Shown here: piece by piece, positions 8,281 to 16,381 of the stretch
Layout of the letters: the number at the start of each line of letters is the position of its first letter
How positions within the stretch are numbered: position 1 is the first letter of the stretch
NCBI GenBank assembly: GCA_021790675.1
Contig: JAJYGN010000077.1
Span: 1-38,095 of the forward strand
Direction: 5' to 3'
DNA from: Actinomycetes bacterium
GTDB taxonomy: Bacteria; Actinomycetota; Acidimicrobiia; Acidimicrobiales; RAAP-2
DNA: 38,095 nucleotides
Translations under genes and position numbers: made by a program
The notes under the pieces: model-generated
Told to the model about the DNA's origin: nothing
What the model saw: only the letters and a program-made list of their open reading frames with translations
Databases searched by the model: none

Positions 8281-9209
8281 ATCCCCCGGGCCCGGCCGTC
8301 GCCCTGATCGGACCGACGGCGACGGGCAAGTCGGCGTTGGCTCACGAGCTCGCCCGCAGCGTCGAGGGCGCGGAGGTCATCGTGCTCGACGCGATGACGG
8401 TCTATCGGGGGATGGACATCGCTACGGCAAAGCCCACCGCCGCCGAGCGGCGCGAGGTTAGCTATCACCTGCTCGACGTGATTGAGCCCTCCGAGGAGTT
8501 CGCGCTGGCGCCCTACCAGGCGGCTGCTCGCTCGGCCGCGGCCGAAATCTGGGGTCGCGGCGGCTCGGTGGTCTACGTCGGCGGCACCGGGCTCTACGGG
8601 CGAGCGGTGCTCGATGACTTCGAGATCCCCGGGCGCTTCCCCGAGATCGCCGCGGATCTCGAGGCGCGCGTGGCCGGCGAGCGCGACGCCCTTTACGCCC
8701 AACTGGTCGAGCTCGATCCGCTCGGAGCGAGCCGGATCGAGGCGAGCAACGATCGCCGCCTGGTGCGCGCCCTCGAGGTGACGCTGGGTTCGGGGCGCCC
8801 CTTCTCCTCCTTCGGGCCGGGACTCGACTCCTACGGCGAGGTGCGCGTCGCTCAGATCGGTCTCGTGGTCGCCCTCGAGGTCCTCGACGCGCGCATCGAG
8901 GCGAGGTTCCGCCGATTCCTCGACGAGGGCCTGGTGGACGAGGTGCGCGCACTCGCCGCAACCTCAATGAGCCGCACCGCGCGCCAGGCAGTGGGTTATC
9001 GCGAGCTGCTCGCCCACGTGGAAGACGGCGAGGACCTCGAGCGCTGCGTCGAGGCGGCGATCCATGCGACGCGGCGCCTCGCGCGGCGCCAGCTGCGCTG
9101 GTTTCGCCGCGACCCGCGCATCGAATGGTTCGAGGATCCTTCGGCGGCCCTCGCGCGCGCGACCCGGGTGCTGCGTGATGCGAAGCCATCTGGAAAACTG
9201 GGCCCGTGA
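8277..9209 (+). CDS. miaA: tRNA dimethylallyltransferase
   Basis: 310 residues. The P-loop GPTATGKS (about 12-19) is at the N-terminus. The next conserved block reads DAMTVYRGMDIATAKP (about 38-53), where most homologues have DS at the start (E. coli DSALIYKGMDIGTAKP), so a conserved serine is alanine here. GGTGLY follows near 102. The tRNA-binding end carries RQAVGYRELL and a TRRLARRQLRWFRRDPR stretch typical of the family. MiaA transfers the dimethylallyl group of DMAPP to A37 of tRNAs. The GTG start overlaps miaB (GTGA), and dapF overlaps its end the same way. The order miaA-dapF-hflX is the usual one in actinobacteria. Confidence 0.96.
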   Translation: MNPPGPAVALIGPTATGKSALAHELARSVEGAEVIVLDAMTVYRGMDIATAKPTAAERREVSYHLLDVIEPSEEFALAPYQAAARSAAAEIWGRGGSVVYVGGTGLYGRAVLDDFEIPGRFPEIAADLEARVAGERDALYAQLVELDPLGASRIEASNDRRLVRALEVTLGSGRPFSSFGPGLDSYGEVRVAQIGLVVALEVLDARIEARFRRFLDEGLVDEVRALAATSMSRTARQAVGYRELLAHVEDGEDLERCVEAAIHATRRLARRQLRWFRRDPRIEWFEDPSAALARATRVLRDAKPSGKLGP

Positions 9210-9967
9210 CGACGCGACACCTCCAGAAGTGGCACGGGGCCGGCAATGACTTCCTTGTCGACGTCGTCACGGCGGGCGCGAGCAACTGGACCGGTGAGCA
9301 GGCCGCCGCGCTGTGCGATCGGCACCTGGGCATCGGCGCCGACGGTCTGCTGGTGGCCGAGGTGGGTGACCACCTGGTCATGACCCTCTACAACGCCGAC
9401 GGATCCCTCGCCGAGATGTCGGGCAACGGCGTGCGCTGCCTGGTGGGGGCGGTAGTGCGCGCGCGCAACCTGGCCGGGGACCGTCTCGAGGTGTCAACGA
9501 GCGCCGGCATGCGCACGGTCACCTACCGACTCGACGGAGCTGAGGGCTGGGCCAGTGTGGCCATGGGTCGCGTGACCTTCGCCGAGGCCCTGGAGGGCAC
9601 CCTGGGCGTGGCCTACGTGGGAAACCCTCACGTCGTCGTGCGCGACCAGTCCGAGTGGAACGACACCTACCGCGAGCAGCTGGCGAGCCAGCTGAGCGAG
9701 AAGATCGGCGGCGCCAATGTCGAATTCGTGACCGTCGACGGCCTTAACCACGTCACGTTGCGCGTGATCGAACGCGGCGTAGGTTGGACGCTGGCCTGCG
9801 GGACCGGCTCGTGCGCGGTGGCAGCCATCCTCGCCTTGCGCGGCGAAGTCGCCAGTCCGGTCGTCGTGGCCAATCCCGGCGGTGATCTGACGGTCAGCCT
9901 GACGCGCGATGAGGCCACCCTCGCCGGCCCGATGCATTTCGTCGGCGACGTCGACTGGACGCCGTGA
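9206..9967 (+). CDS. dapF: Diaminopimelate epimerase
   Basis: 253 residues, slightly shorter than most DapF (about 275). The substrate motif GAGNDF (11-16) is present. The two catalytic cysteines are C78 in SGNGVRC and C198 in CGTGSCA. The enzyme is PLP-independent and interconverts LL- and meso-diaminopimelate, supplying meso-DAP for peptidoglycan and lysine. It overlaps both neighbours by 4 bases. Together with dapC, dapD and dapE 2-4 kb downstream, four of the succinylase-branch steps lie in one transcription unit. dapA and dapB are not in the window. Confidence 0.96.
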   Translation: MTTRHLQKWHGAGNDFLVDVVTAGASNWTGEQAAALCDRHLGIGADGLLVAEVGDHLVMTLYNADGSLAEMSGNGVRCLVGAVVRARNLAGDRLEVSTSAGMRTVTYRLDGAEGWASVAMGRVTFAEALEGTLGVAYVGNPHVVVRDQSEWNDTYREQLASQLSEKIGGANVEFVTVDGLNHVTLRVIERGVGWTLACGTGSCAVAAILALRGEVASPVVVANPGGDLTVSLTRDEATLAGPMHFVGDVDWTP

Positions 9968-11241
9968 CGTATATCCCTTCAACCCTGATTGAGCGGACCT
10001 TTCGCGAGAAGATCGTGCTCGTGGGCGTGGTTTTTCCGGGCACGACCCCCGACGCGCTCGAGCGCCAGCTCGACGAATTGGCCCTGCTCGTCGACACCGC
10101 GGGCGCCGACGTGGTCGCGCGCGTCGTCCAGCGCCGCGACGCGCCCGATCCGGCGACGTTCGTGGGCTCGGGCAAGGTCCAAGAGCTGCGCGAGATCTGT
10201 CTCGCGGTCGACGCGGACACCGTGGTCTTCGAGCACGCACTCTCGCCGGCCCAGCAGCGCAATCTGGAGAAGATCCTCGGGCGCACCGCGATCGATCGCA
10301 CCGCGGTGATCCTGGACATCTTCGCTCAGAACGCGCGCACTCCCGAGGGCAAGGCCCAGGTGGAGCTCGCTCTCCTCGAGTACCGCCTGCCGCGGCTGCG
10401 CCGCGCCGGGGGATCGCTCTCCCAGCAGGCCGGTGGCATCGGCACCCGCGGCCCCGGTGAGACCCAGCTCGAGGTGGACCGGCGCCGCCTGGTCCAGCGC
10501 ATACATCACATCCGCGCCGAGCTGCGCCAGATCGATCGCACGCGCGGTGTCCAGCGTCAGGGCCGAGCCCGGGGACGCCACCGCGAGGTCACTCTGGTGG
10601 GCTACACCAACTCGGGCAAGTCCTCGATGCTCAATGCCCTCACCGACGCGGGTGTGGTCGCCGAGGACCGTCTCTTCGCGACGTTGGATCCCCGCACCCG
10701 TCAACGCCAGCTGCCCGGGGGCGAGACGGTGCTGATCACCGACACCGTGGGCTTCATCTCGAATCTGCCCCACGAGCTGGTTCAGGCCTTCATGTCGACT
10801 CTCAAGTCCGTGCAGCTCGCCGATCTGCTGGTGCACGTGGTGGACGGCTCGAGCGACGAGGCCGAGCGCCAGATCGCGGCGGTGCGCGACGTGCTGAGTG
10901 AGATCGACGCCCGCGACGTGCCCGAGCTGCTCGTCTTTAACAAGGCCGACGTCGAGGGTTCGCGCTCGCGCGAGCTCAGCGCCCAACACCCGGGCAGCGC
11001 CTGGGTGTCGGCCCTCACGCACGAGAACCTCGACGCAGTGATCGGCGCGATCGGCGACGCCCTGCGCACCAACGACCGCATCGTGACTCTGCGAGTGCCG
11101 ATGGAGCGCGGCGACGTCGTGGCGGCCGCGCATCGCGAGGGCGAGGTGATCGAGACGACGGTGACCGAGGACGCGGTCGTCCTGCGCGTCCTGCTCGACG
11201 AGGTGGGGGCGGCCCGGTTCGCCGAGTGGCGCGAGCCGTGA
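9964..11241 (+). CDS. hflX: GTPase HflX
   Basis: 425 residues. An N-terminal HflX nucleotide-binding domain contains the glycine-rich segment GGSLSQQAGGIGTRGPGETQLE. A coiled region precedes the G domain: G1 GYTNSGKSS (213-221), G3 DTVGF, and G4 NKAD. HflX binds the ribosomal 50S subunit and splits stalled ribosomes under stress. The GTG start overlaps dapF by 4 bases, and the aminotransferase gene overlaps its end by 4 bases. It therefore sits inside a lysine-biosynthesis transcription unit, as in other actinobacteria where it follows dapF. Confidence 0.96.
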   Translation: MTYIPSTLIERTFREKIVLVGVVFPGTTPDALERQLDELALLVDTAGADVVARVVQRRDAPDPATFVGSGKVQELREICLAVDADTVVFEHALSPAQQRNLEKILGRTAIDRTAVILDIFAQNARTPEGKAQVELALLEYRLPRLRRAGGSLSQQAGGIGTRGPGETQLEVDRRRLVQRIHHIRAELRQIDRTRGVQRQGRARGRHREVTLVGYTNSGKSSMLNALTDAGVVAEDRLFATLDPRTRQRQLPGGETVLITDTVGFISNLPHELVQAFMSTLKSVQLADLLVHVVDGSSDEAERQIAAVRDVLSEIDARDVPELLVFNKADVEGSRSRELSAQHPGSAWVSALTHENLDAVIGAIGDALRTNDRIVTLRVPMERGDVVAAAHREGEVIETTVTEDAVVLRVLLDEVGAARFAEWREP

Positions 11242-12347
11242 GCTTCACGCCGCCGCCGTATCCCTACGAACGCCTCGACGGCGTGCGCGAGGTCGCGGCG
11301 TGCCACGAGGGCGGGGCGATCGACTGCTCGATCGGCACGCCGATCGATCCGCCGCCGGACTTCGTCATCGAGGAGCTGGCTCGCGCAGCCGGAGCCCGGG
11401 GCTATCCCACGTCGGCTGGCTCGTTGCCTCTGCGCGAGGCGGCCGCGGCGTGGCTGGGCCGTCGCTTTTCCGTGGCGGCCGACGCCGACCACGTGGCCGC
11501 CTGCGTGGGCACCAAGGAGTTCGTCGCCTCCCTGGCGCACTATCTCAAGCTGCGCGACGACACGCGTGACACGGTGCTCTACCCGGCGGTGAGCTATCCG
11601 ACCTACGCGATGGGTGCGACGCTCGCTGGGCTGCGTGCGGTGGCCGTGCCGGTGGCGGCCGGGCGACTAGATCTGGCCGCTATCGATCCGACCGACGCGC
11701 GGCGTGCGCTCGTGCTCTGGTCGAACTCGCCGTCCAATCCCACCGGCGGCCTCGACGACCTGGCCGCGGTGGCCGAATGGGGGCGCGAGAACGGCGTGCT
11801 CGTCGCGAGCGACGAGTGCTACAGCGACTTCACCTGGGCCGGACCCGCACGTAGCATCCTCGAGCACGGCGAGACCGGCGTGCTGGCGCTGCACTCGGTG
11901 TCTAAGCGGAGCAACCTGGCCGGACTGCGCGCCGGCTTCTACAGCGGGGACCGCGACGTGGTCTCCTACCTGCGTTCGGTGCGCCAGCACGCGGGCCTGA
12001 TGGTCGCCGGGCCGATCCAGGCGGCGGTGGCTCTGGCCTATGGCGACGACGAACACGTCGAGGTCCAACGGCGCCGCTACCACGCGCGACTCGCTGTGCT
12101 GTCCGCGGCCCTCGAGTCCGCCGGCGTCGAGGCGCCGATGCCCGATGGCGGCTTCTACCTGTGGTGCCGCGTTCCGGGACTCGACGGCTGGCAGCTCGCG
12201 GCACGCCTCGCCGAGGTGGCTGGACTCGTAGTCAGTCCCGGTGAGTTCTATGGCGACGGCGGCGACAATGTGCGCATCGCGGTCGTCCAGAGCGACGAGC
12301 GGCTCGAACTCGCCGCCTCGCGCCTGCGCGACGTCCCCCTACGATGA
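11238..12347 (+). CDS. dapC: Succinyldiaminopimelate transaminase (class I/II aminotransferase)
   Basis: A fold-type I PLP enzyme of 369 residues. K223 in SVSKRSNLAGLR is the Schiff-base lysine, SNPSNPTGG (about 160) is the substrate/PLP asparagine motif, and a terminal VRIAVV block holds the carboxylate-binding arginine. I chose GTG at 11238 rather than the in-frame GTG at 11226, because it gives the same 4-base GTGA overlap with hflX that the four preceding junctions show. The N-terminus FTPPPYPYERL is like that of actinobacterial DapC. Position directly before dapD and dapE supports conversion of N-succinyl-2-amino-6-ketopimelate to N-succinyl-LL-DAP. By sequence alone, another aminotransferase specificity is possible. 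Confidence 0.9.
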   Translation: MSFTPPPYPYERLDGVREVAACHEGGAIDCSIGTPIDPPPDFVIEELARAAGARGYPTSAGSLPLREAAAAWLGRRFSVAADADHVAACVGTKEFVASLAHYLKLRDDTRDTVLYPAVSYPTYAMGATLAGLRAVAVPVAAGRLDLAAIDPTDARRALVLWSNSPSNPTGGLDDLAAVAEWGRENGVLVASDECYSDFTWAGPARSILEHGETGVLALHSVSKRSNLAGLRAGFYSGDRDVVSYLRSVRQHAGLMVAGPIQAAVALAYGDDEHVEVQRRRYHARLAVLSAALESAGVEAPMPDGGFYLWCRVPGLDGWQLAARLAEVAGLVVSPGEFYGDGGDNVRIAVVQSDERLELAASRLRDVPLR

Positions 12348-12351
12348 GGTC

Positions 12352-13173
12352 ATGACGACACTCGAGACGCGCATCGAAAAGTGGTTTGGCCAGATCGATG
12401 AGATCTCACCAGCGAATGTCGAGGCGAGGCGCGACGTCGAGCTGGCCATCACCAAGCTCGACGACGGCCAGATCCGCGTGGCCGAGGTGATCGACGGCGA
12501 CGTCGTCGTCCACGAGTGGGTGCGCCAGGCGATCCTGCTGCTGTTTCGCGTGCGTGGCCTCGAGCGCAGCGAGGTCGGTCCCTTCGAATACCTGGACAAG
12601 CTCGATCTCAAGCACGACTACGAGCGTCGTGGGGTGCGCGTCGTTCCGGGGGCTTCGGCGCGGCGGGGCAGCTTTCTCAGCCGCGGAGTGATCCTGATGC
12701 CGAGTTACGTCAACATCGGCGCGTGGGTGGGGGAGAACTCGATGGTCGACACGTGGGCGACCGTGGGCAGTTGCGCTCAGATCGGCGCCAACGTGCACCT
12801 GGCGGGGGGTGTGGGCATCGGCGGGGTGCTCGAGCCCGCCAACGCGGTGCCGGTCGTGATCGAAGACGACGCCTTCATTGGAAGTCGCTGCATGGTGGTT
12901 GAAGGCGCGCGCGTCGGCCGCGGCGCGGTGCTCGGCGCGGGCACGATCCTGAATCCATCGATTCCGGTGATCGACGCCTCGACCGGTGAGGAGATCTCGC
13001 GCGGCTACGTGCCCGACTACAGCGTCGCCGTCTCGGCCAGCCGGCGACGCGAGTTCGCCGGCGGGGAGTTCTTCTTGCCCTGCGTCCTGGTCCTGCGCCG
13101 TCTGGCCGAAGGCGAGCGCCACGACAAGGTCGCCCTCAACAACCTCCTGCGCGAGCACGGCGTCGCCACGTGA
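12352..13173 (+). CDS. dapD: 2,3,4,5-tetrahydropyridine-2,6-dicarboxylate N-succinyltransferase, E. coli type
   Basis: 273 residues, almost the same length as E. coli DapD (274) and collinear with it. An N-terminal helical domain (ITPANxEARRDVE; VAEVIDG) is followed by a left-handed beta-helix of hexapeptide repeats with PSYVNIGA, VDTWATVGSCAQIG and VHLAGGVGIGGVLEP. It succinylates tetrahydrodipicolinate using succinyl-CoA. Most actinobacteria, including M. tuberculosis, have a longer, divergent DapD of about 317 residues, so this form is notable. ATG at 12352 is chosen over longer in-frame options because the family N-terminus begins there. It starts 4 bases after dapC, and dapE overlaps its stop by 4 bases. 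Confidence 0.96.
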   Translation: MTTLETRIEKWFGQIDEISPANVEARRDVELAITKLDDGQIRVAEVIDGDVVVHEWVRQAILLLFRVRGLERSEVGPFEYLDKLDLKHDYERRGVRVVPGASARRGSFLSRGVILMPSYVNIGAWVGENSMVDTWATVGSCAQIGANVHLAGGVGIGGVLEPANAVPVVIEDDAFIGSRCMVVEGARVGRGAVLGAGTILNPSIPVIDASTGEEISRGYVPDYSVAVSASRRREFAGGEFFLPCVLVLRRLAEGERHDKVALNNLLREHGVAT

Positions 13174-14219
13174 GTCGCCTCGACGACGCCCTGGCGCTGG
13201 TGCGGATCCCTTCTGAGAGCCGTCACGAGGCCGAACTCTCCGCGTACGTCGAGTCGCGACTGCGCGCGGGCGCGCACCTCGAGGTCGAGCGCGTGGGCGA
13301 CAACGTGATCGCGCGCACGAACGGCCTACACGCGACGCGCGTCCTCGTCGCGGGACACCTCGACACGGTGCCCGGCGACGCCGCGGCGGCGCGCCTCGAG
13401 GCAGAGCGGCTTCACGGGCTCGGCGCGGTCGACATGAAGGCGTCACTCGCCGTGATGCTCGAACTCGCGACGGATTCCACGTCGCGATCCGTTGAAGTGA
13501 CGTGGGTCTTCTACGCCCGCGAGGAGATCGCTCGCCGCGAGTCCGGACTGGTCGAGGTTGCCGAGTTGCGCCCCGACCTCCTGGTGGCCGACGTCGCGGT
13601 CCTCGGCGAGCCCACCGCCGGCGCGGTCGAAGCCGGTTGTCAGGGCAGCATGCGCGTCGCCGTGCGTCTGCGAGGTGGGCGCGCCCACACCGCCCGTCCC
13701 CATCAGGGCCGTAACGCCATCCACCGCCTCGCCGGCCTGCTCGAGCGGGTCGCGGGATATGAGCCGCGCGCGGTCGAGATCGACGGGGTGACCTACGTCG
13801 AGCAGCTCCAGGCGGTCTTCGTCGAGGGGGGTGTCGCAAGCAACGTCGTGCCCGACGCGGCAACGGTGATCCTGAACCATCGAGTTGCTCCCGACCGCGA
13901 CCGCGACGCGGCGTCGCACTGGCTTATGCGCTTCCTCGACGACGTGGTCGAGGACACCGACGAGATCGAGGTCCAGGACTGGGCGCCCCCAGCCGCGCCG
14001 TCGCTCGGTGACGCACGCTTGTCGCACCTCGTCGAGCTGACGGGACGGCCGGTGCGCGCGAAGGTCGGCTGGACGGACGTGGCGACCTTCAGCGAACGGG
14101 GGATACCGGCGACCAACTTCGGCGCCGGCGATCCGCTGCTCGCCCACACTTCCGACGAAGTTGTCAGCGCTGACGAACTCGATGAGTACGCGAGAGTCCT
14201 GGGGGAGTGGCTCCGCTAG
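13170..14219 (+). CDS. dapE: Succinyl-diaminopimelate desuccinylase (peptidase family M20)
   Basis: 349 residues. The metal-site motifs of M20A enzymes are present: GHLDTVP (about 69-75), GAVDMK (about 87-92), the catalytic glutamate pair in AREEIA (about 115), LGEPTAG (about 144) and a C-terminal histidine in LLAHTSDE (about 325). A dimerisation lid domain (about 160-270) separates the two halves of the catalytic domain. The enzyme hydrolyses N-succinyl-LL-DAP to LL-DAP, the substrate of DapF. GTG at 13170 overlaps dapD by 4 bases. Its stop overlaps the stop of convergent lexA by 3 bases, leaving no room for a dedicated terminator. Confidence 0.93.
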   Translation: MSRLDDALALVRIPSESRHEAELSAYVESRLRAGAHLEVERVGDNVIARTNGLHATRVLVAGHLDTVPGDAAAARLEAERLHGLGAVDMKASLAVMLELATDSTSRSVEVTWVFYAREEIARRESGLVEVAELRPDLLVADVAVLGEPTAGAVEAGCQGSMRVAVRLRGGRAHTARPHQGRNAIHRLAGLLERVAGYEPRAVEIDGVTYVEQLQAVFVEGGVASNVVPDAATVILNHRVAPDRDRDAASHWLMRFLDDVVEDTDEIEVQDWAPPAAPSLGDARLSHLVELTGRPVRAKVGWTDVATFSERGIPATNFGAGDPLLAHTSDEVVSADELDEYARVLGEWLR

Positions 14220-14839
14220 TAGCGGCGAAGCACAGAGATGACGCGTCCGTAGATGGTGACTTCGTCGGCGCTGAAGTCCATAGGTTCCAAGCGTGAATTC
14301 TCGGGCTTGAGGATCACCCGGGGACCCTGGGCGAAGAAGCGCTTCACTGTTGCCTCGTCGCCGGGTACCCCGGCCACGACGATCTCTCCCGTGGTGGCCG
14401 TGCTCTGGCGTTCCACGACGACGTAGTCCCCGGGAAGAATTCCGGCGTCGATCATCGAGTCGCCGCGCACCTGGAGGACGAAACTGTCGCCGCGGCCCGC
14501 GAAGAGTTCCGGCAGCGCAATGAGGTCACGGTCGGTCTCCTCGGCGAGGACGCCGGTGCCGGCCGCAACGTCACCGATGAGAGGTACCTGACGCACGTGC
14601 AGGTCGATCACCGGCGCCTCGTGCTCCAGGCGCACTGTGAGAGTGCGCGGCTGCTGAGGGTTCTTCTCGATGTAGCCCGCGTTCTTTAACACTTCGATGT
14701 GGTTGGCCACCGTGGCGGGAGAGCGAAGGCCGACGTGATCACCGATTTCGCGAATGGTCGGCGGGAAGTTGCGTTCGCGCTGGCAGGAAACGATGTACTC
14801 GAGGATCTGTCGGCGCATCGGGGTGAGGACTTCGGCCAT
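14216..14839 (-). CDS. lexA: SOS repressor LexA
   Basis: 207 residues. An N-terminal winged helix (about 1-65) has recognition-helix region LRSPATVANHIEVLKNAGYI. The S24 autoprotease domain has the self-cleavage site A93-G94 (VAAGTG), catalytic S128 (RGDSM) and K166 (TVKRF). RecA-stimulated cleavage after DNA damage lifts repression. The gene reads leftward from ATG at 14839 with a GGAG ribosome site. Its own promoter carries a perfect LexA operator, so it is autoregulated. The same operator sequence occurs twice ahead of the LysM gene at 24832, which defines at least part of its regulon. Confidence 0.98.
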   Translation of the reverse strand: MAEVLTPMRRQILEYIVSCQRERNFPPTIREIGDHVGLRSPATVANHIEVLKNAGYIEKNPQQPRTLTVRLEHEAPVIDLHVRQVPLIGDVAAGTGVLAEETDRDLIALPELFAGRGDSFVLQVRGDSMIDAGILPGDYVVVERQSTATTGEIVVAGVPGDEATVKRFFAQGPRVILKPENSRLEPMDFSADEVTIYGRVISVLRRY

Positions 14840-14848
14840 GGTTTTCTC

Positions 14849-14868
14849 CTACGAACAGTTGTTCGTAG
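14849..14868. promoter_or_regulatory. LexA operator (SOS box) of lexA
   Basis: A perfect inverted repeat with 9-base arms CTACGAACA and TGTTCGTAG around a GT spacer. Its core is CGAAC-N4-GTTCG, the Gram-positive/actinobacterial SOS box. It covers the expected transcription start and touches the -10 element of the lexA promoter, ending 9 bases upstream of the lexA start codon on the minus strand. Bound LexA would block its own transcription. Confidence 0.95.
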
Positions 14869-14895
14869 AGTAGTTCATCGCGAGGTCCGAATCAA
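14867..14895 (-). promoter_or_regulatory. lexA promoter
   Basis: Read on the minus strand, TTGATT (14895-14890) and TACTCT (14872-14867) are separated by exactly 17 bases, a good sigma-A type arrangement. The -10 element overlaps the edge of the SOS box by two bases. The implied leader before the lexA ATG is only about 20 bases. Confidence 0.7.
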
Positions 14896-15041
14896 ACATT
14901 CGTTCGCTCCGAATACCGCCCCAACGTCATCCACAATTCATGCGATTCAAGGCGCTATTGAATAATTTCTTTCCCGTCGCGACTGCTACTCTTTCGCGAT
15001 GGCCATGGTGGCCTAGTTTTCTCCGCGGCGGATTGCGTAGT

Positions 15042-15061
15042 CGTGTCACTGTGGTGACACG
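15042..15061. promoter_or_regulatory. Inverted repeat upstream of livK, possible operator
   Basis: Arms CGTGTCAC and GTGACACG are perfect reverse complements around TGTG. A third GTGAC half-site follows at about 15066-15070. The repeat lies about 50 bases before the livK start, where a regulator of the transporter operon could bind. It could also form a leader hairpin. I cannot assign a regulator. The rest of the 270-base lexA-livK gap shows the lexA promoter and no further clear signal. Confidence 0.45.
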
Positions 15062-15109
15062 GGGGGTGACCGTGGCGTGGGAGTGAGTTAAACAGTTGAG
15101 GAGGACGAA

Positions 15110-16288
15110 GTGAAGCTTCGTTTGAACAAGACGGTGGCCGCGGCTGCGTCGAGTGCTCTGCTGCTGATGGCGGTGCCGGCAATCGGCCTCGCGTCACAGT
15201 CGGGTGCGGCGGCGAAGCCCACGTATGTCATCGGTTATGAAGGTCCGCTCTCGGGTGGTAACCAGCAGCTCGGCCTGAACATGGTGTTCGCCGTCCAGTT
15301 GGCGATCAACCAGGCCAACGCATCGGGCAAGTTGCCCTTTAAGTTGAGGATCGCGACATACGACGACCAGGGTGACCCGACCATTTCGCCCACGCAGGCT
15401 CAGGCCGCCGTGGCGAACAAGAAGTTGGTCGCCATCGTCGGTCCTGCGTTCTCTGGAGCAACTGCAGCGGCCGAGCCCTACTACCACAAGGCCCACATCG
15501 CCACAGTGAGTCCGTCGGCTACTCGCGTGTCACTCGCGAGCAGCGGCTGGAACAACTTCTTCCGCGTTGTCGCGGACGACGGTGTCCAGGGTCCGGCTGA
15601 CGCCAACTACATCGTCAAGAAGAAGGGCATCAAGTCGGTCTATGTCGTTAATGACGGCACCGCCTACGGCGCCGGTCTCGCGAGCGCCTTCGCCACGACG
15701 GCGAGCGCTGACGGCGCGACGGTGACGCCGGCGACGGTTCCCGGCACTTCGCAGTGCCAGAACGGCACCGCCTCGGCGACCCAGTACACCGCAGCGGCGA
15801 CCCAGGTCGTGGCGAGCGGTGCGAAGGCCATGTTCTACGGTGGCTACTACTGCGACCTCGGCCTGTTCCTCGGCGCCCTGGCGTCGGCTGGCTACACGGG
15901 CACGGTGATGTCGGGTGACGGTTCGCTGTCGCCGGCTCTTATTCAGGGCACGACGCCGGCTTCGGCCGCCAATGGCGTGTTGCTGACCTGCGCCTGCGCG
16001 AGTTCGACCAACCCGAAGTTCAACAAGGCCTACCAGGGTCTGGCGCACTTCAGCGCGGCCAACGCGACCTACGCGCCCGAGTCCTACGACGCGACCAACG
16101 CGATCATCAACGCGATGAAGCACCTCAAGAAGATCACCCGTGCGGGTATCGTTGCCGAGCTGCACAAGCTCACCTTCAAGGGCATGACAAAGATTGTCAA
16201 GTTCCAGAAGGACGGCAACATTGCCGGTTCGGCAATCTTCGTGAACCAGGTCAAGAACGGCAAGATCGTTCAGCTGGGCCTCGAGTAA
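15110..16288 (+). CDS. livK: Branched-chain amino-acid ABC transporter, substrate-binding protein
   Basis: 392 residues. A signal peptide (basic start KLRLNK, hydrophobic core about 8-28) is followed by a type I periplasmic-binding-protein fold (Peripla_BP_6): YEGPLSGGNQQLGLN near the start, and IVGPAFSGATAAAEPYY and TVSPSATRVSL in the ligand-binding cleft region. No lipobox cysteine is evident, so the anchor to the cell surface is unclear. GTG at 15110 is preceded by a strong GAGGAGG site. It is the first gene of livKHMGF. The substrate is likely leucine/isoleucine/valine, but family members also bind amides, urea or aromatic acids, and the ligand cannot be read from sequence. A very stable hairpin follows the gene. 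Confidence 0.92.
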   Translation: MKLRLNKTVAAAASSALLLMAVPAIGLASQSGAAAKPTYVIGYEGPLSGGNQQLGLNMVFAVQLAINQANASGKLPFKLRIATYDDQGDPTISPTQAQAAVANKKLVAIVGPAFSGATAAAEPYYHKAHIATVSPSATRVSLASSGWNNFFRVVADDGVQGPADANYIVKKKGIKSVYVVNDGTAYGAGLASAFATTASADGATVTPATVPGTSQCQNGTASATQYTAAATQVVASGAKAMFYGGYYCDLGLFLGALASAGYTGTVMSGDGSLSPALIQGTTPASAANGVLLTCACASSTNPKFNKAYQGLAHFSAANATYAPESYDATNAIINAMKHLKKITRAGIVAELHKLTFKGMTKIVKFQKDGNIAGSAIFVNQVKNGKIVQLGLE

Positions 16289-16306
16289 GTACAAGTTACG
16301 CAATTC

Positions 16307-16342
16307 GTCGGATGCCGGGGGCTTTTGCCCCCGGCATCCGAC
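16307..16342 (+). other. Perfect 16-bp stem-loop between livK and livH
   Basis: The stem arms at 16307-16322 and 16327-16342 are fully complementary and GC-rich around a TTTT loop. No U-run follows, so a classical intrinsic terminator is incomplete. The expected role is differential expression inside the operon: partial termination, or protection of the livK mRNA 3' end, so that the binding protein is made in excess of the membrane and ATPase subunits. Confidence 0.85.
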
Positions 16343-16381
16343 TGTTGGTTACACTCGTTCCCGTCTAACAAAGGGGTTGCC

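Noticed and set aside
12406-13863. A 485-codon minus-strand open frame opposite dapD and dapE
   Set aside because: Arginine/proline-rich antisense shadow of conserved genes with no ribosome site or family signature.
14886-14917. A second SOS-like element upstream of lexA (CGAAT...ATTCG)
   Set aside because: The spacing is five bases instead of four and the inner bases differ from the consensus shared by the three real boxes.
16325-16381. A longer LivH start at TTG 16325
   Set aside because: It would begin within the hairpin loop region and adds residues unlike LivH. AAGGGG is well placed for TTG 16382.
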